Positions 23,437-31,256 of a DNA stretch of 64,000 nt are shown piece by piece. A program made the translations under genes and the position numbers. Under the pieces are notes generated by a model. It saw only the letters and a program-made list of their open reading frames with translations. It ran no database searches and was not told where the DNA came from. How positions within the stretch are numbered: position 1 is the first letter of the stretch; the number at the start of each line of letters is the position of its first letter. Source of the DNA: Aeromicrobium sp. 9AM (lineage in GTDB: Bacteria; Actinomycetota; Actinomycetes; Propionibacteriales; Nocardioidaceae); assembly GCF_902506105.1 (NCBI RefSeq), contig NZ_LR733303.1:372001-436000 (forward strand), read 5' to 3'.

Positions 23437-24102
23437 GTGTCCAAGCACCGCGCCTCCCATCGCATGGTCCGCCGGCGGGGACGTGTCGGCGCACTGGGGC
23501 TTGCCGTGGCCATCACGATCGCCGTCGGCGGCGCGGCCGTCGGCATCCTGCCGCAGCTCAAGGCCGACCGTGCGGCGGCCGACACGTCATCGGCGCTGGC
23601 ACCCGCCGCGATCGAGACCGCAGCGCTCGACACGCTCGTCATCCCCGAACCCGCCCCGAAGCGGCGTGCGGCAGCGGCCAGCGTCACCAAGGTCGCTGCG
23701 CTGCCCGCAGGCTCTGGCACCGGGCGACGCATCGTGTTCGACCAGAGCGATCAGCGGGTCTGGCTCGTCGAGGACGACAGCACGGTCGAGCGTACGTATC
23801 CCGTCTCGGGCAGCCGCTTCAACAACCTGCAGCCGGGGACCTACACGGTGCAGTCCAAGTCCCGCCACGCCGGAGCGTTCGACGGCAGCGGATCGATGGA
23901 GTACTTCGTACGCTTCGCGACCGGCTTCAGCGAGCCGATCGGCTTCCACTCCGTGCCACGCGACAACTCCGGCAACCTCGAGCAGACCAAGGACGAGCTA
24001 GGCACCCGGCTGTCCGCAGGATGCGTACGCCAGTGGCTGCCCGACGCGATCGCCCTGTGGGACTTCGCCCCGGTGGGCACCAAGGTCGTCGTCACCGCCT
24101 GA
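23437..24102 (+). CDS. L,D-transpeptidase-like (YkuD) exported protein
   Basis: A 221-residue protein with a single N-terminal membrane anchor or signal (about 18-40) after basic residues, a low-complexity Ala/Pro linker (about 45-90), and a C-terminal YkuD domain. IGFHSVP provides the conserved His and LSAGCVRQ (near residue 190) the catalytic Cys in the S-x-G-C-x-R motif. It would act outside the membrane on peptidoglycan stem peptides, forming 3-3 cross-links or attaching partners. GTG start at 23437. It is divergent from padR and ends within a large inverted repeat convergent with the helicase gene. Confidence 0.87.
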   Translation: MSKHRASHRMVRRRGRVGALGLAVAITIAVGGAAVGILPQLKADRAAADTSSALAPAAIETAALDTLVIPEPAPKRRAAAASVTKVAALPAGSGTGRRIVFDQSDQRVWLVEDDSTVERTYPVSGSRFNNLQPGTYTVQSKSRHAGAFDGSGSMEYFVRFATGFSEPIGFHSVPRDNSGNLEQTKDELGTRLSAGCVRQWLPDAIALWDFAPVGTKVVVTA

Positions 24103-24239
24103 GCCCGACGGCTGAGGGTGGGGGGCCGACGGCTGACGGGTCACTTTTGGCCCACTGACGGGTCGGTTGTGGTCGCCCAAACTGGGCAAGAACTGACCCG
24201 TCAGTGGGCCAAAAGTGACCCCTCAGCGTACGTCGGGCT
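24102..24239. terminator. Very long nested inverted repeat between convergent genes
   Basis: Bases 24138-24164 and 24195-24221 are exact 27-base reverse complements; the stem extends through one mismatch to GCTGA/TCAGC (24132-24136 and 24223-24227). The 30-base loop contains a smaller GCCCAAACTGGGC hairpin, and an outer AGCCCGACG/CGTCGGGCT pair (24102-24110, 24231-24239) encloses all. It fills the gap between the L,D-transpeptidase and helicase stops. It most likely terminates both transcripts. Confidence 0.85.
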
Positions 24240-24246
24240 GAGGTGA

Positions 24247-25656
24247 CTAGTCGGTCTTGGCGACCGGGGCTCCGCCGCGCGAACGCGTGCGGTTGCGGTT
24301 GCGACGGGGACGCTGTCCGCCCTCGCTCTGCTTGTCGCCGCCCGAGGACTGCTGCGACTTCTGCTCGCCACCGCGTCCGCCGCGGTCTCCACCGCTGTGC
24401 TCGCCACCGCGACCACCGCCACCACGACCGCGTCCGCCGCGGTCGTCGTCCTTCTTGGGCTCACGCGGCGACGGATCCTTGATGCGACCCTTGACGCCGC
24501 GGTCGATGCCGAGGTCGTGGAACAGGTGGTCCGACGTCGAGTAGGTCTCCTGCGGCTCGTCGAACGGCAGGCCCAGCTCGGTGTTGATGAGCTTCCAGCG
24601 CACCAGGTCGGCCCAGTCGACGAACGTCACGGCGATGCCCGAGGCGCCGGCACGGCCCGTACGGCCGATCCGGTGGACGTACGTCTTGTGGTCCTCGGGG
24701 CAGTTGTAGTTGATGACGTGCGTGATGCCGGCGACGTCGATGCCGCGAGCGGCGACGTCGGTCGCGACGAGGATGTTGATCTTGCCCTCGCGGAAGCGGG
24801 TCAGGGCCTTCTCGCGTGCCGGCTGCGCCATGTCGCCGTGCAGCGGCGAGGCGGGGAAGCCGCGGTCGATCAGCTCGTCGGCGACGCGCTGCGCGGTGCG
24901 CTTGGTGCGCGTGAAGACCAGGACCTTGCCGACGTCGTCTGCCTGCAGGATGCGGCCGACGATCTCGGCCTTGTCCATCTCGTGCGCCTGCCAGACGAAC
25001 TGCGCCGTCGCCGGCACCATCTGGTTGTCCTCGCCGGACTCGGCGCGGATGTTCATGGGGTGGCGCATGTGCTTGCGGGCCAGCCCGACGATCGCGCCCG
25101 GCATCGTGGCCGAGAACAGCATCGTCTGGCGGGTCTCGGGCGTCTTGGCCAGCAGCGACTCGACGTCGGGCAGGAAGCCCAGGTCGAGCATCTCGTCGGC
25201 CTCGTCGAGGACGAGCGACTTGACGTGCGACAGGTCGAGCGCGCCGCGGTTGGCGAGGTCGAGCAGACGGCCGGGCGTACCGACGACGATGTCGACGCCG
25301 GTCTTGAGCGCGTCGAGCTGCGACTCGTAGGGGACGCCGCCGTAGATCGTCAGGTTGCGGGTGCCGCGGCGCTTGGACGCGATCTCGATGTCGCTGGCGA
25401 CCTGGATCGCGAGCTCACGGGTCGGCGCGACGATGAGCGCCTGCGGCTTGCCGGCGACGATCTGGTCGTAGTCGGCGTCGTGGGGCGCGACCGTGCGCTG
25501 GATGACGGGGATGCCGAACGCCAGCGTCTTGCCGGTTCCGGTGCGCGCCTGACCGATCAGGTCGGTGCCCATGAGAGCGACGCCGAGCGTCATCTCCTGG
25601 ATTGGGAAGGCTTCTTGGATGCCGACGTCACTCAGTGCGTCGGCGATCTCGGGCAT
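24247..25656 (-). CDS. rhlE: DEAD-box RNA helicase (RhlE-like)
   Basis: A DEAD-box ATP-dependent RNA helicase with all core motifs: PIQ of the Q motif, ARTGTGKT (I), PTREL (Ia), TPGR (Ib), DEAD (II), SAT (III), ATDVAARGID (V) and HRIGRTGRAG (VI), followed by an Arg/Gly-rich tail (about 385-469). ATG 25656 gives 469 residues but cuts off the conserved TTFKDLGV that contains the upstream aromatic residue of the Q motif. That stretch is encoded in frame back to a CTG at 25683, with GAGAAG just upstream of it, and no ATG, GTG or TTG lies between the CTG and the upstream stop. CTG initiation is therefore likely. It acts in RNA remodelling/ribosome assembly or decay. Confidence 0.93.
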   Translation of the reverse strand: MPEIADALSDVGIQEAFPIQEMTLGVALMGTDLIGQARTGTGKTLAFGIPVIQRTVAPHDADYDQIVAGKPQALIVAPTRELAIQVASDIEIASKRRGTRNLTIYGGVPYESQLDALKTGVDIVVGTPGRLLDLANRGALDLSHVKSLVLDEADEMLDLGFLPDVESLLAKTPETRQTMLFSATMPGAIVGLARKHMRHPMNIRAESGEDNQMVPATAQFVWQAHEMDKAEIVGRILQADDVGKVLVFTRTKRTAQRVADELIDRGFPASPLHGDMAQPAREKALTRFREGKINILVATDVAARGIDVAGITHVINYNCPEDHKTYVHRIGRTGRAGASGIAVTFVDWADLVRWKLINTELGLPFDEPQETYSTSDHLFHDLGIDRGVKGRIKDPSPREPKKDDDRGGRGRGGGGRGGEHSGGDRGGRGGEQKSQQSSGGDKQSEGGQRPRRNRNRTRSRGGAPVAKTD

Positions 25657-25769
25657 GACGCCCAGATCTTTGAACGTAGTCAGGGTCTTCTCGAATTCTT
25701 GAGACTCGTGTGATTTCTGGGCCCAGTCTATCGTCTGGAGCGCCCGGCCTTCCCGCTACGCTGCGGAGC

Positions 25770-26468
25770 ATGGCTTCCAAGAACGTTCCGCCGCCCTCGA
25801 CGTTGGACGATCCGGTCTACCGCAGGGGCGTGATCGAGCTGCTGGGCATCCTGGCGTACGGCGAGATCAGCGCCTGCGAACGGCTCGCCGAGGACGCCAA
25901 GATGGCGCCCGACCTCAAGACGAAGGTCGAGATCGCGGCGATGGCGACGGCCGAGTTCGGGCACTTCGAGAAGCTCCGTGACCGGCTCGTCGAGATCGGC
26001 GAGGATCCCTACGAGACGATGCAGGAGTTCTCGACGATCTTCGAGCGGTTCCACCGGCAGACCGCGCCGTCGGACTGGCTCGAGGGCCTCGTCAAGGCGT
26101 ACGTCGGCGATGGCCTGGCGGCAGACTTCTACCGCGAGATCGCGGCCTACCTCGACACCGACACCCGGGCGCTCGTGCTGGACACGTTGAGCGGCACGGG
26201 GCACTCCGACTTCGTCGTCGACGCCGTGCGTGGTGCGATCGAGAAGGATCCGCGAGTCGGTGGCCGGCTGGCGCTGTGGGGCCGGCGGCTCATGGGCGAG
26301 GCGCTCAGCCAGGCGCAGACCGTCGTCGCCGAGCGCGATGCGCTGAGCACGGTGCTGGTCGGCGGCGTCGACCATCCCGGCATGGACCTGGCCGGCATCG
26401 GCCGCATGTTCACCCGCCTCACCGAGGCCCACGCCGCCCGCATGGAAAAGCTGGGGTTGGCTGCCTGA
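25770..26468 (+). CDS. Ferritin-like fold protein
   Basis: A 232-residue helical protein with the ferritin-like pattern: ELLGILAYGEISACERLAED (about 22-41), AAMATAEFGHFEKL with the E-x-x-H type pair (about 55-68), and a later helix pair around 115-150. It corresponds by position and pattern to the actinobacterial Rv3210c family, related to tRNA-hydroxylase-like diiron proteins. Catalytic function is not established. ATG 25770 follows GCGGAG; an upstream open stretch of 20 residues is not convincing. It is divergent from the helicase. Confidence 0.82.
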   Translation: MASKNVPPPSTLDDPVYRRGVIELLGILAYGEISACERLAEDAKMAPDLKTKVEIAAMATAEFGHFEKLRDRLVEIGEDPYETMQEFSTIFERFHRQTAPSDWLEGLVKAYVGDGLAADFYREIAAYLDTDTRALVLDTLSGTGHSDFVVDAVRGAIEKDPRVGGRLALWGRRLMGEALSQAQTVVAERDALSTVLVGGVDHPGMDLAGIGRMFTRLTEAHAARMEKLGLAA

Positions 26469-26477
26469 CCGTCGGAG

Positions 26478-26528
26478 CGGTGACTTAGGGCCCAGGCCGA
26501 GCATGCGCGTGGGCCCTAAGTCACCGCC
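26478..26528. terminator. Perfect 18-bp inverted repeat between convergent genes
   Basis: GCGGTGACTTAGGGCCCA (26478-26495) is exactly complementary to 26511-26528, with a 15-base loop. It sits between the ferritin-like and sigma-factor stops. Part of the arm (GTGACTTAGGGCCCA) matches 12 of 15 bases of the arm at 24140-24154, suggesting a family of related terminators. Confidence 0.85.
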
Positions 26529-26533
26529 CAGGC

Positions 26534-27760
26534 TCAGGACTCGCGCAGCTCGGCCGCGCGTTGCTCGAGCTGACGGCGCTCCTGCTCGGTCGGCGCGAGC
26601 TCGATCGCCTGCTCGACGGCGATCAGCGCCTCGTCGCGCAGGCCGGCGCGGCCCAGCAGGTCACCGCGTGCGGCGGCGACGAGGTAGTGCCCGGCCAGCC
26701 GGGGATCGTCGGCCGCCGTCTCGAGGGCGGCGAGGCCGGCGAGGGGACCGTCGCTCATGCCGACCGCGATCGCCCGGTTGAGCGCGATGACGGGTGTCGG
26801 CGCGATGTCGAGCAGCTCGTCGTAGAGCGCGACGATCCGCACCCAGTCGGTCTCGTCCGCCGACGGCGCCGTCGCATGAGCTGCGGCCAGGTCGGCCTGC
26901 ACGGCGTACGGGCCCCGCACCGTCCATGGGCGGCGCAGCAGGGCGACCGCCTCGTCGATCTCCTCGTGGCGCCACCGCGACCGGTCCTGGTGCTCGAGCG
27001 TCACCCGCTCGCCCGCGACCTCGCGCGCGTCGCGCCGTGCGTGCTGCAGCAGCATCAAGGCCAGCAGGGCGCGCGTCTCGTCCGACTTCGGCATGAGCCC
27101 GACCAGCAGCCGGGCGAGCCGGATCGCCTCGTCGGCGAGCGAGCCGGCGCCGGTCGCGTAGCCTTCGGTGAACACGAGGTAGACCACGACGAGCACGCCG
27201 TCGACGCGCTCGGCGAAGTCGTCGGTCGGTACGCGGTAGGGGATGCCGGCATGCGCGATCTTCTGCTTCGCCCGCAGGAGGCGCTGTCCCATCGTCGCCT
27301 CCGAGGTCAGGAACGCCCGCCCGATCGCGCCTGTCGAGAGTCCGGAGACGACCTTGAGCGTCAGGGCCACGCGGGCTTCGAGAGCGAGCGCCGGGTGGCA
27401 GCACGTGAAGACCAGCCGCAGGCGGTCATCGCCCATCGGTGAGGCCTCGGGTCCCTCCCCGGTCAGCTCCTCGAGCTCGGCGAGGTCGGCGAGCTTGCCG
27501 CGCTCGACCTGGGCGCGGCGCAGCACGTCGATCGCCCGGCGCCTGGCTGTCGCCGTGAGCCACGCGGCAGGGTTGTCGGGTATGCCGTCGCGGGGCCAGG
27601 TCACCAGGGCACGCTCGGCGGCGTCGGACACCGCGTCCTCCGCGAGGTCCCAGTTGCCGGTCGTACGGATGAGGGAGGCGACGATGCGCAGCCGTTGCTC
27701 CGCCATGGCCTCGGTGAGCGCGCGACGGATGTCGTCCGCCGCGCCCCCACCGTCGGTCAT
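26534..27760 (-). CDS. ECF sigma factor, ECF42-like with TPR-type C-terminal extension
   Basis: A 408-residue sigma factor. Sigma region 2 (about 15-85, with NPAAWLTATARRRAIDVLRR) and region 4 (about 115-175, FLTSEATMGQRLLRAKQKI) are followed by a 200-residue helical extension with tetratricopeptide-like repeats (VDGVLVVVYLVFTEGY, then GLRDEALIAVEQAIELAP). This architecture and its linkage to a DGPF/YCII gene define ECF42-type factors, which have no dedicated anti-sigma and are thought to be controlled through the extension. ATG 27760 is 4 bases after the YCII stop, so the pair is co-transcribed. Confidence 0.9.
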   Translation of the reverse strand: MTDGGGAADDIRRALTEAMAEQRLRIVASLIRTTGNWDLAEDAVSDAAERALVTWPRDGIPDNPAAWLTATARRRAIDVLRRAQVERGKLADLAELEELTGEGPEASPMGDDRLRLVFTCCHPALALEARVALTLKVVSGLSTGAIGRAFLTSEATMGQRLLRAKQKIAHAGIPYRVPTDDFAERVDGVLVVVYLVFTEGYATGAGSLADEAIRLARLLVGLMPKSDETRALLALMLLQHARRDAREVAGERVTLEHQDRSRWRHEEIDEAVALLRRPWTVRGPYAVQADLAAAHATAPSADETDWVRIVALYDELLDIAPTPVIALNRAIAVGMSDGPLAGLAALETAADDPRLAGHYLVAAARGDLLGRAGLRDEALIAVEQAIELAPTEQERRQLEQRAAELRES

Positions 27761-27764
27761 GCGC

Positions 27765-28106
27765 TCAGCCCTCGAACGGCCAGAACGGACGCACCTCGAT
27801 GGTGCCGGCTGCTGACATCGGGTGCGTCGCGGCGATGGCAATGGCCTCGTCGAGGTCGTCGCACTCGAGGATGTCGAAACCGGCGATCCACTCACGGGTC
27901 TCGGTGAACGGGCCGTCGGTGATCAGGAGCTCACCACCGCGCCGGCGGATCGTCGTGGCGGACTCGGGCGGCCGCAACCGCTGGCCGTCGAGCCGCTTGC
28001 CGCTGCCGTCGTGCTTGGCCACCCAGTCCTCGACCTTGTCGACCGCCGGGTCGCTGGGGCGGTCGGCGGCCTCGGGGTCGCTCACGATCAACATCATGTA
28101 CTTCAT
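27765..28106 (-). CDS. YCII-related (DGPF) protein
   Basis: A 113-residue YCII-like protein: MKYMMLIVSDPEA at the N terminus, LLITDGPFTETREWIAGF (about 62-79) with the DGPF hallmark, and an EAIAIAATHP helix. The dimeric ferredoxin-like fold is often paired with ECF42 sigma factors, and its biochemical role is unresolved. GGAGC before the ATG 28106 supports the start. The sigma factor begins 4 bases past its stop. Confidence 0.9.
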   Translation of the reverse strand: MKYMMLIVSDPEAADRPSDPAVDKVEDWVAKHDGSGKRLDGQRLRPPESATTIRRRGGELLITDGPFTETREWIAGFDILECDDLDEAIAIAATHPMSAAGTIEVRPFWPFEG

Positions 28107-28161
28107 GCCTGCTCCTTCGATCGGATCTCATCGTCGTACACAGGCACGACGAACGGGCCAC

Positions 28162-28686
28162 CTACGAATCCGACAGGATCTGCTCGACGACCGAAGATTT
28201 CTCGTCGGCGTAGTCCTGCACGTGCTCCCAGTGCTGCGCGGCGAGGCGCTGCTTCGTCGTCAGGTAGAGCTCGAGCGCGGCCGGATCGGCGCGCAGCCGG
28301 TCACGGAACATGATCATCCGGTCGTGCTCCGGGGAACCGTCGGTGAACACGTGCAGGTTGACCCGTGGCTCCTCGAGGCGCAGCAGCCGGTGCTCGTGCC
28401 AGCCGGGTTCGCGGACATGCAGGACGTAGCCGATCGCCTCGAGCGCCGGGACGTACGCGGACTCGTCGGCGCTGTCGACGACGAGCAGGTTGATGTCGAT
28501 GATCGGCTTGGCGGCCAGCCCGGGCACCGACGTCGAGCCGACGTGCTCGACCGCGGTCGCGACGGGTCCCAACGCCGTACGGATGCCAGCTGCAAGCGTC
28601 TCGTACGTCGCCGCCCAGGCAGGGTCGTACGGGGACAGCACGATCGAGCCGTCCACCCGCGTCGGCGGAAGGACGTACTCGGTCAC
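28162..28686 (-). CDS. GrpB family protein
   Basis: A 174-residue GrpB/UPF0157 protein, related to the nucleotidyltransferase fold. VEHVGSTSVPGLAAKPIIDI (about 46-65) is the family's HxGS..PG..aKpiID signature; the C-terminal helices contain RDRLRADPAALELY. Enzymatic role is unknown, possibly fused in other bacteria to dephospho-CoA kinase. GTG start at 28686, 4 bases after the DUF3107 stop on the same strand. Confidence 0.88.
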   Translation of the reverse strand: MTEYVLPPTRVDGSIVLSPYDPAWAATYETLAAGIRTALGPVATAVEHVGSTSVPGLAAKPIIDINLLVVDSADESAYVPALEAIGYVLHVREPGWHEHRLLRLEEPRVNLHVFTDGSPEHDRMIMFRDRLRADPAALELYLTTKQRLAAQHWEHVQDYADEKSSVVEQILSDS

Positions 28687-28690
28687 GCGC

Positions 28691-28951
28691 TTACTTCGAG
28701 GCGGCGGTGACGGCTTCGCTCGCGGCGAGGCCGAAGCCGACCTTGCGTCCGAGGTCTGACGTGAAGTCGAGGTAGGCGACCTTGCTGGCCGGCACCGCTA
28801 CCGTACGGCCCTTGGTGTCGGTCAGGGTGAACACCGCGTCGTCCTTGAGCGCGGTGTCGAGCGCCTTGAGCACGGCGTCGGGCGTCGACTCGGTTGCCAC
28901 TGACAGCTCACGCGCGGCGTGCTGCACGCCGATCTTGACCTCCACGGTCAC
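28691..28951 (-). CDS. DUF3107 protein (TB9.4-like)
   Basis: An 86-residue protein: VEVKIGVQHAARELSVATES, then FTLTDTKGRTVAVPASKVAYLDF and an Ala-rich C terminus, the DUF3107 family found almost only in actinobacteria next to a TetR gene (Rv3208A in M. tuberculosis). Function unknown. GTG 28951 is preceded by AAGGAG and overlaps the TetR stop by 4 bases (28948-28951), a coupled pair. Confidence 0.9.
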   Translation of the reverse strand: MTVEVKIGVQHAARELSVATESTPDAVLKALDTALKDDAVFTLTDTKGRTVAVPASKVAYLDFTSDLGRKVGFGLAASEAVTAASK

Positions 28952-29589
28952 TCATCTCCTTTGATGTCATCTTCGTTGCGGGGGAATGCGCCGATGCCGC
29001 GCCAGGCGAGGCCGGCGACGAGCTGGACGGCTTCGCTGCGGGTCAGGCTCGAGTCCTGCGACAGCCAGTTGCGGGCGCCGACATGGCCCATGCCGACGAG
29101 GCTGACGGCCAGCAGGTGCGATGACGCGACCGGGAGGCCGGTGTCCTCGCGGATGACCTCGGCGATCGCGGACGCCGACTCCTCGATGACGCGGTCGATC
29201 TGCTCGCGTACGGACGGGTCGCTCGTGAGGTCGGACTCGAAGACGAGGCGGAACGCGGCACCCTGGTCGGCGACGTAGTCGTACCAGAGCTCCATCGTGG
29301 CCCGGACGCGCTTGCGGTTGTCCGTCGTCGAGGCCAGCGCCGTCCGGACGCCCTCGATGACCGTGTCGCACGAGGTCTCGAGCAGCGCGAGGTAGAGGTC
29401 GAGCTTGCCGGGGAAGTGCTGGTAGAGCACGGGCTTGGAGACGCCCGCGCGCTCGGCGATCTCGTCCATCGAGGCGGAGTGGTAGCCCTGCTCGACGAAC
29501 ACCTCGAGCGCGACCTCCAGCAGCTGGGCGCGCCGTGCCGTGCGAGGCAGGCGGCTCGTGCGCGGACGCAGCGGGGTGGTTTCGGTCAC
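28948..29589 (-). CDS. TetR family regulator (Rv3208-like)
   Basis: A 213-residue TetR protein. The DNA-binding domain (about 17-62) reads RRAQLLEVALEVFVEQGYHS and then MDEIAERAGVSKPVLYQHF; the effector domain has the TetR_C-type LWYDYVADQGAAFRLVFESD region. It is coupled by GTGA overlap to DUF3107. GTG 29589 is used; longer open sequence upstream is antisense to MoeZ. Its target genes are unknown; its close coupling with DUF3107 is conserved across actinobacteria by family knowledge. Confidence 0.9.
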   Translation of the reverse strand: MTETTPLRPRTSRLPRTARRAQLLEVALEVFVEQGYHSASMDEIAERAGVSKPVLYQHFPGKLDLYLALLETSCDTVIEGVRTALASTTDNRKRVRATMELWYDYVADQGAAFRLVFESDLTSDPSVREQIDRVIEESASAIAEVIREDTGLPVASSHLLAVSLVGMGHVGARNWLSQDSSLTRSEAVQLVAGLAWRGIGAFPRNEDDIKGDE

Positions 29590-29727
29590 GCGCCCCAGAG
29601 TAGTCGGTGCTGCCCGACATCCGGACGCCCACCGGCGGCGTTGCGTCGCCGGGGAACAATGGACGGTGGATGCGGTGTTATGCCGCCAGATCCGTTTGCA
29701 CCGCACCGCAAGCACAGAGGAGAACCC

Positions 29728-30900
29728 GTGGTCGCCCCACTCGTGGAACCCGCCGACGAACTCACGATCGACGAGGTCCGCCGCTACAGCCGGCACCTGA
29801 TCATCCCCGACGTCGGCATGACGGGCCAGAAGCGGCTCAAGAACGCCAAGGTGCTCGTGATCGGCGCCGGCGGCCTCGGCAGCCCCGCGCTGCTCTACCT
29901 CGCCGCGGCGGGTGTCGGCACGCTCGGCATCATCGACGACGACGTCGTCGACGAGTCCAACCTGCAGCGCCAGATCATCCACGGGCAGTCCGACATCGAC
30001 AAGCCCAAGGCCGAGTCGGCCGCGGCATCGGTCGCCGAGACCAACCCGTACGTCAAGACGATCGTGCACAACGAGCGGCTCGACAACGACAACGTGCTCG
30101 AGATCTTCAGCCAGTACGACCTGATCGTCGACGGCACCGACAACTTCGCGACGCGCTACCTCGTCAACGACGCGGCCGTGCTGCTCGGCAAGCCGTACGT
30201 CTGGGGCTCGATCTACCGGTTCGAGGGCCAGGTGTCGGTGTTCTGGGCGCAGGAGGGCCCGCAGTACCGCGACCTCTACCCCGAGCCGCCGCCGCCGGGT
30301 ATGGTCCCGTCGTGCGCCGAGGGTGGCGTGCTGGGCGTCCTGTGCGCCTCGATCGGCTCGATCATGGTGACCGAGGCGATCAAGCTCATCACCGGCATCG
30401 GCGACCCGCTGATCGGCCGGCTGATGGTCTACGACGCGCTGGAGATGCGCTACTCGACCCTCAACATCCGCCGCGACCCGACCGGTGTGCCGATCACGGG
30501 CCTGATGGACGACTACGAGGCGTTCTGCGGCGCGATCAGCGAGGAGGCGGCCGAGGCCGCAGCCGACTCGACGATCTCGGTGACGACGCTCGACGGCTGG
30601 CTCAAGGAGCGCAACGACGGCGGGCGCGACTTCGTGCTGGTCGACGTACGCGAGCCCGGTGAGTACGAGATCAACAAGATCCCCGGCTCGATCCTGATCC
30701 CCAAGGGCGAGTTCCTCAACGGCAAGGCCCTCGAGCAGCTGCCCGGCGACAAGCAGATCGTGCTGCACTGCAAGTCCGGCGTACGTTCGGCCGAGGCGCT
30801 GGCCGTGCTCAAGGGCGCGGGCTACAAGGACTCCGTGCACGTCGGCGGCGGCGTCGTGGCCTGGGTCAACCAGATCGACCCGAGCCAGCCCTCGTACTGA
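29728..30900 (+). CDS. moeZ: MoeZ: adenylyltransferase/sulfurtransferase
   Basis: A 390-residue two-domain protein. The E1-like ThiF/MoeB domain (about 15-250) has GAGGLGSPALLYLAAAGVG for ATP binding, NLQRQI, DGTDNF and the PSCAEGGVLG cysteine. A rhodanese domain (about 285-385) carries the catalytic HCKSGVRSAE loop. It adenylates and thiolates the C-terminal glycine of MoaD- or CysO-type carriers, supplying sulfur for molybdopterin and cysteine synthesis. GTG 29728 has AGAGGA about 7 bases upstream. Divergent from the TetR gene; followed 29 bases later by the alkyltransferase-like gene. Confidence 0.95.
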   Translation: MVAPLVEPADELTIDEVRRYSRHLIIPDVGMTGQKRLKNAKVLVIGAGGLGSPALLYLAAAGVGTLGIIDDDVVDESNLQRQIIHGQSDIDKPKAESAAASVAETNPYVKTIVHNERLDNDNVLEIFSQYDLIVDGTDNFATRYLVNDAAVLLGKPYVWGSIYRFEGQVSVFWAQEGPQYRDLYPEPPPPGMVPSCAEGGVLGVLCASIGSIMVTEAIKLITGIGDPLIGRLMVYDALEMRYSTLNIRRDPTGVPITGLMDDYEAFCGAISEEAAEAAADSTISVTTLDGWLKERNDGGRDFVLVDVREPGEYEINKIPGSILIPKGEFLNGKALEQLPGDKQIVLHCKSGVRSAEALAVLKGAGYKDSVHVGGGVVAWVNQIDPSQPSY

Positions 30901-30929
30901 TCCAGCCCCGCCCACGGCAGAGTGGTCCC

Positions 30930-31226
30930 ATGGATCGTGAGTTCGTGGAGCGGGTGCTGGACCTGGTCGAGCGGATCCCGATCGGCCGGGCCGTGTCGTA
31001 CGGTGCGATCGCCGAGCACCTGTCCGCCGGCTTCGGCCCGCGCTACGTCGGCCGGGTCATGGCGATGGAAGGTCACGCCGTGCCCTGGTGGCGCGTCGTA
31101 CGAGCAGATGGGGCCATGGCTCCGCCGCTGATGGCCGAGGCACAGCTGCACTGGCTCGAGGAGGGCACGCCGGTCCGCAACGGCCGGGTCGACATGAAGA
31201 ACGCGGCCTGGCGGTTCGACGGCTGA
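30930..31226 (+). CDS. Alkyltransferase-like (ATL) DNA repair protein
   Basis: A 98-residue MGMT-fold protein. The methyltransferase active-site PCHRV is replaced by PWWRVVRADG (about 52-61), so the alkyl-acceptor Cys is absent. It is therefore an ATL protein, which binds O6-alkylguanine and recruits nucleotide excision repair rather than reversing the lesion. The HTH with AVSYGAIAEHLSAGFGPRYVG is intact. It sits directly upstream of the adnA-adnB helicase-nuclease genes, consistent with a repair operon. Confidence 0.9.
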   Translation: MDREFVERVLDLVERIPIGRAVSYGAIAEHLSAGFGPRYVGRVMAMEGHAVPWWRVVRADGAMAPPLMAEAQLHWLEEGTPVRNGRVDMKNAAWRFDG

Positions 31227-31256
31227 GTGTCACCCCCGTCTGGTGGGATGGGGGGT

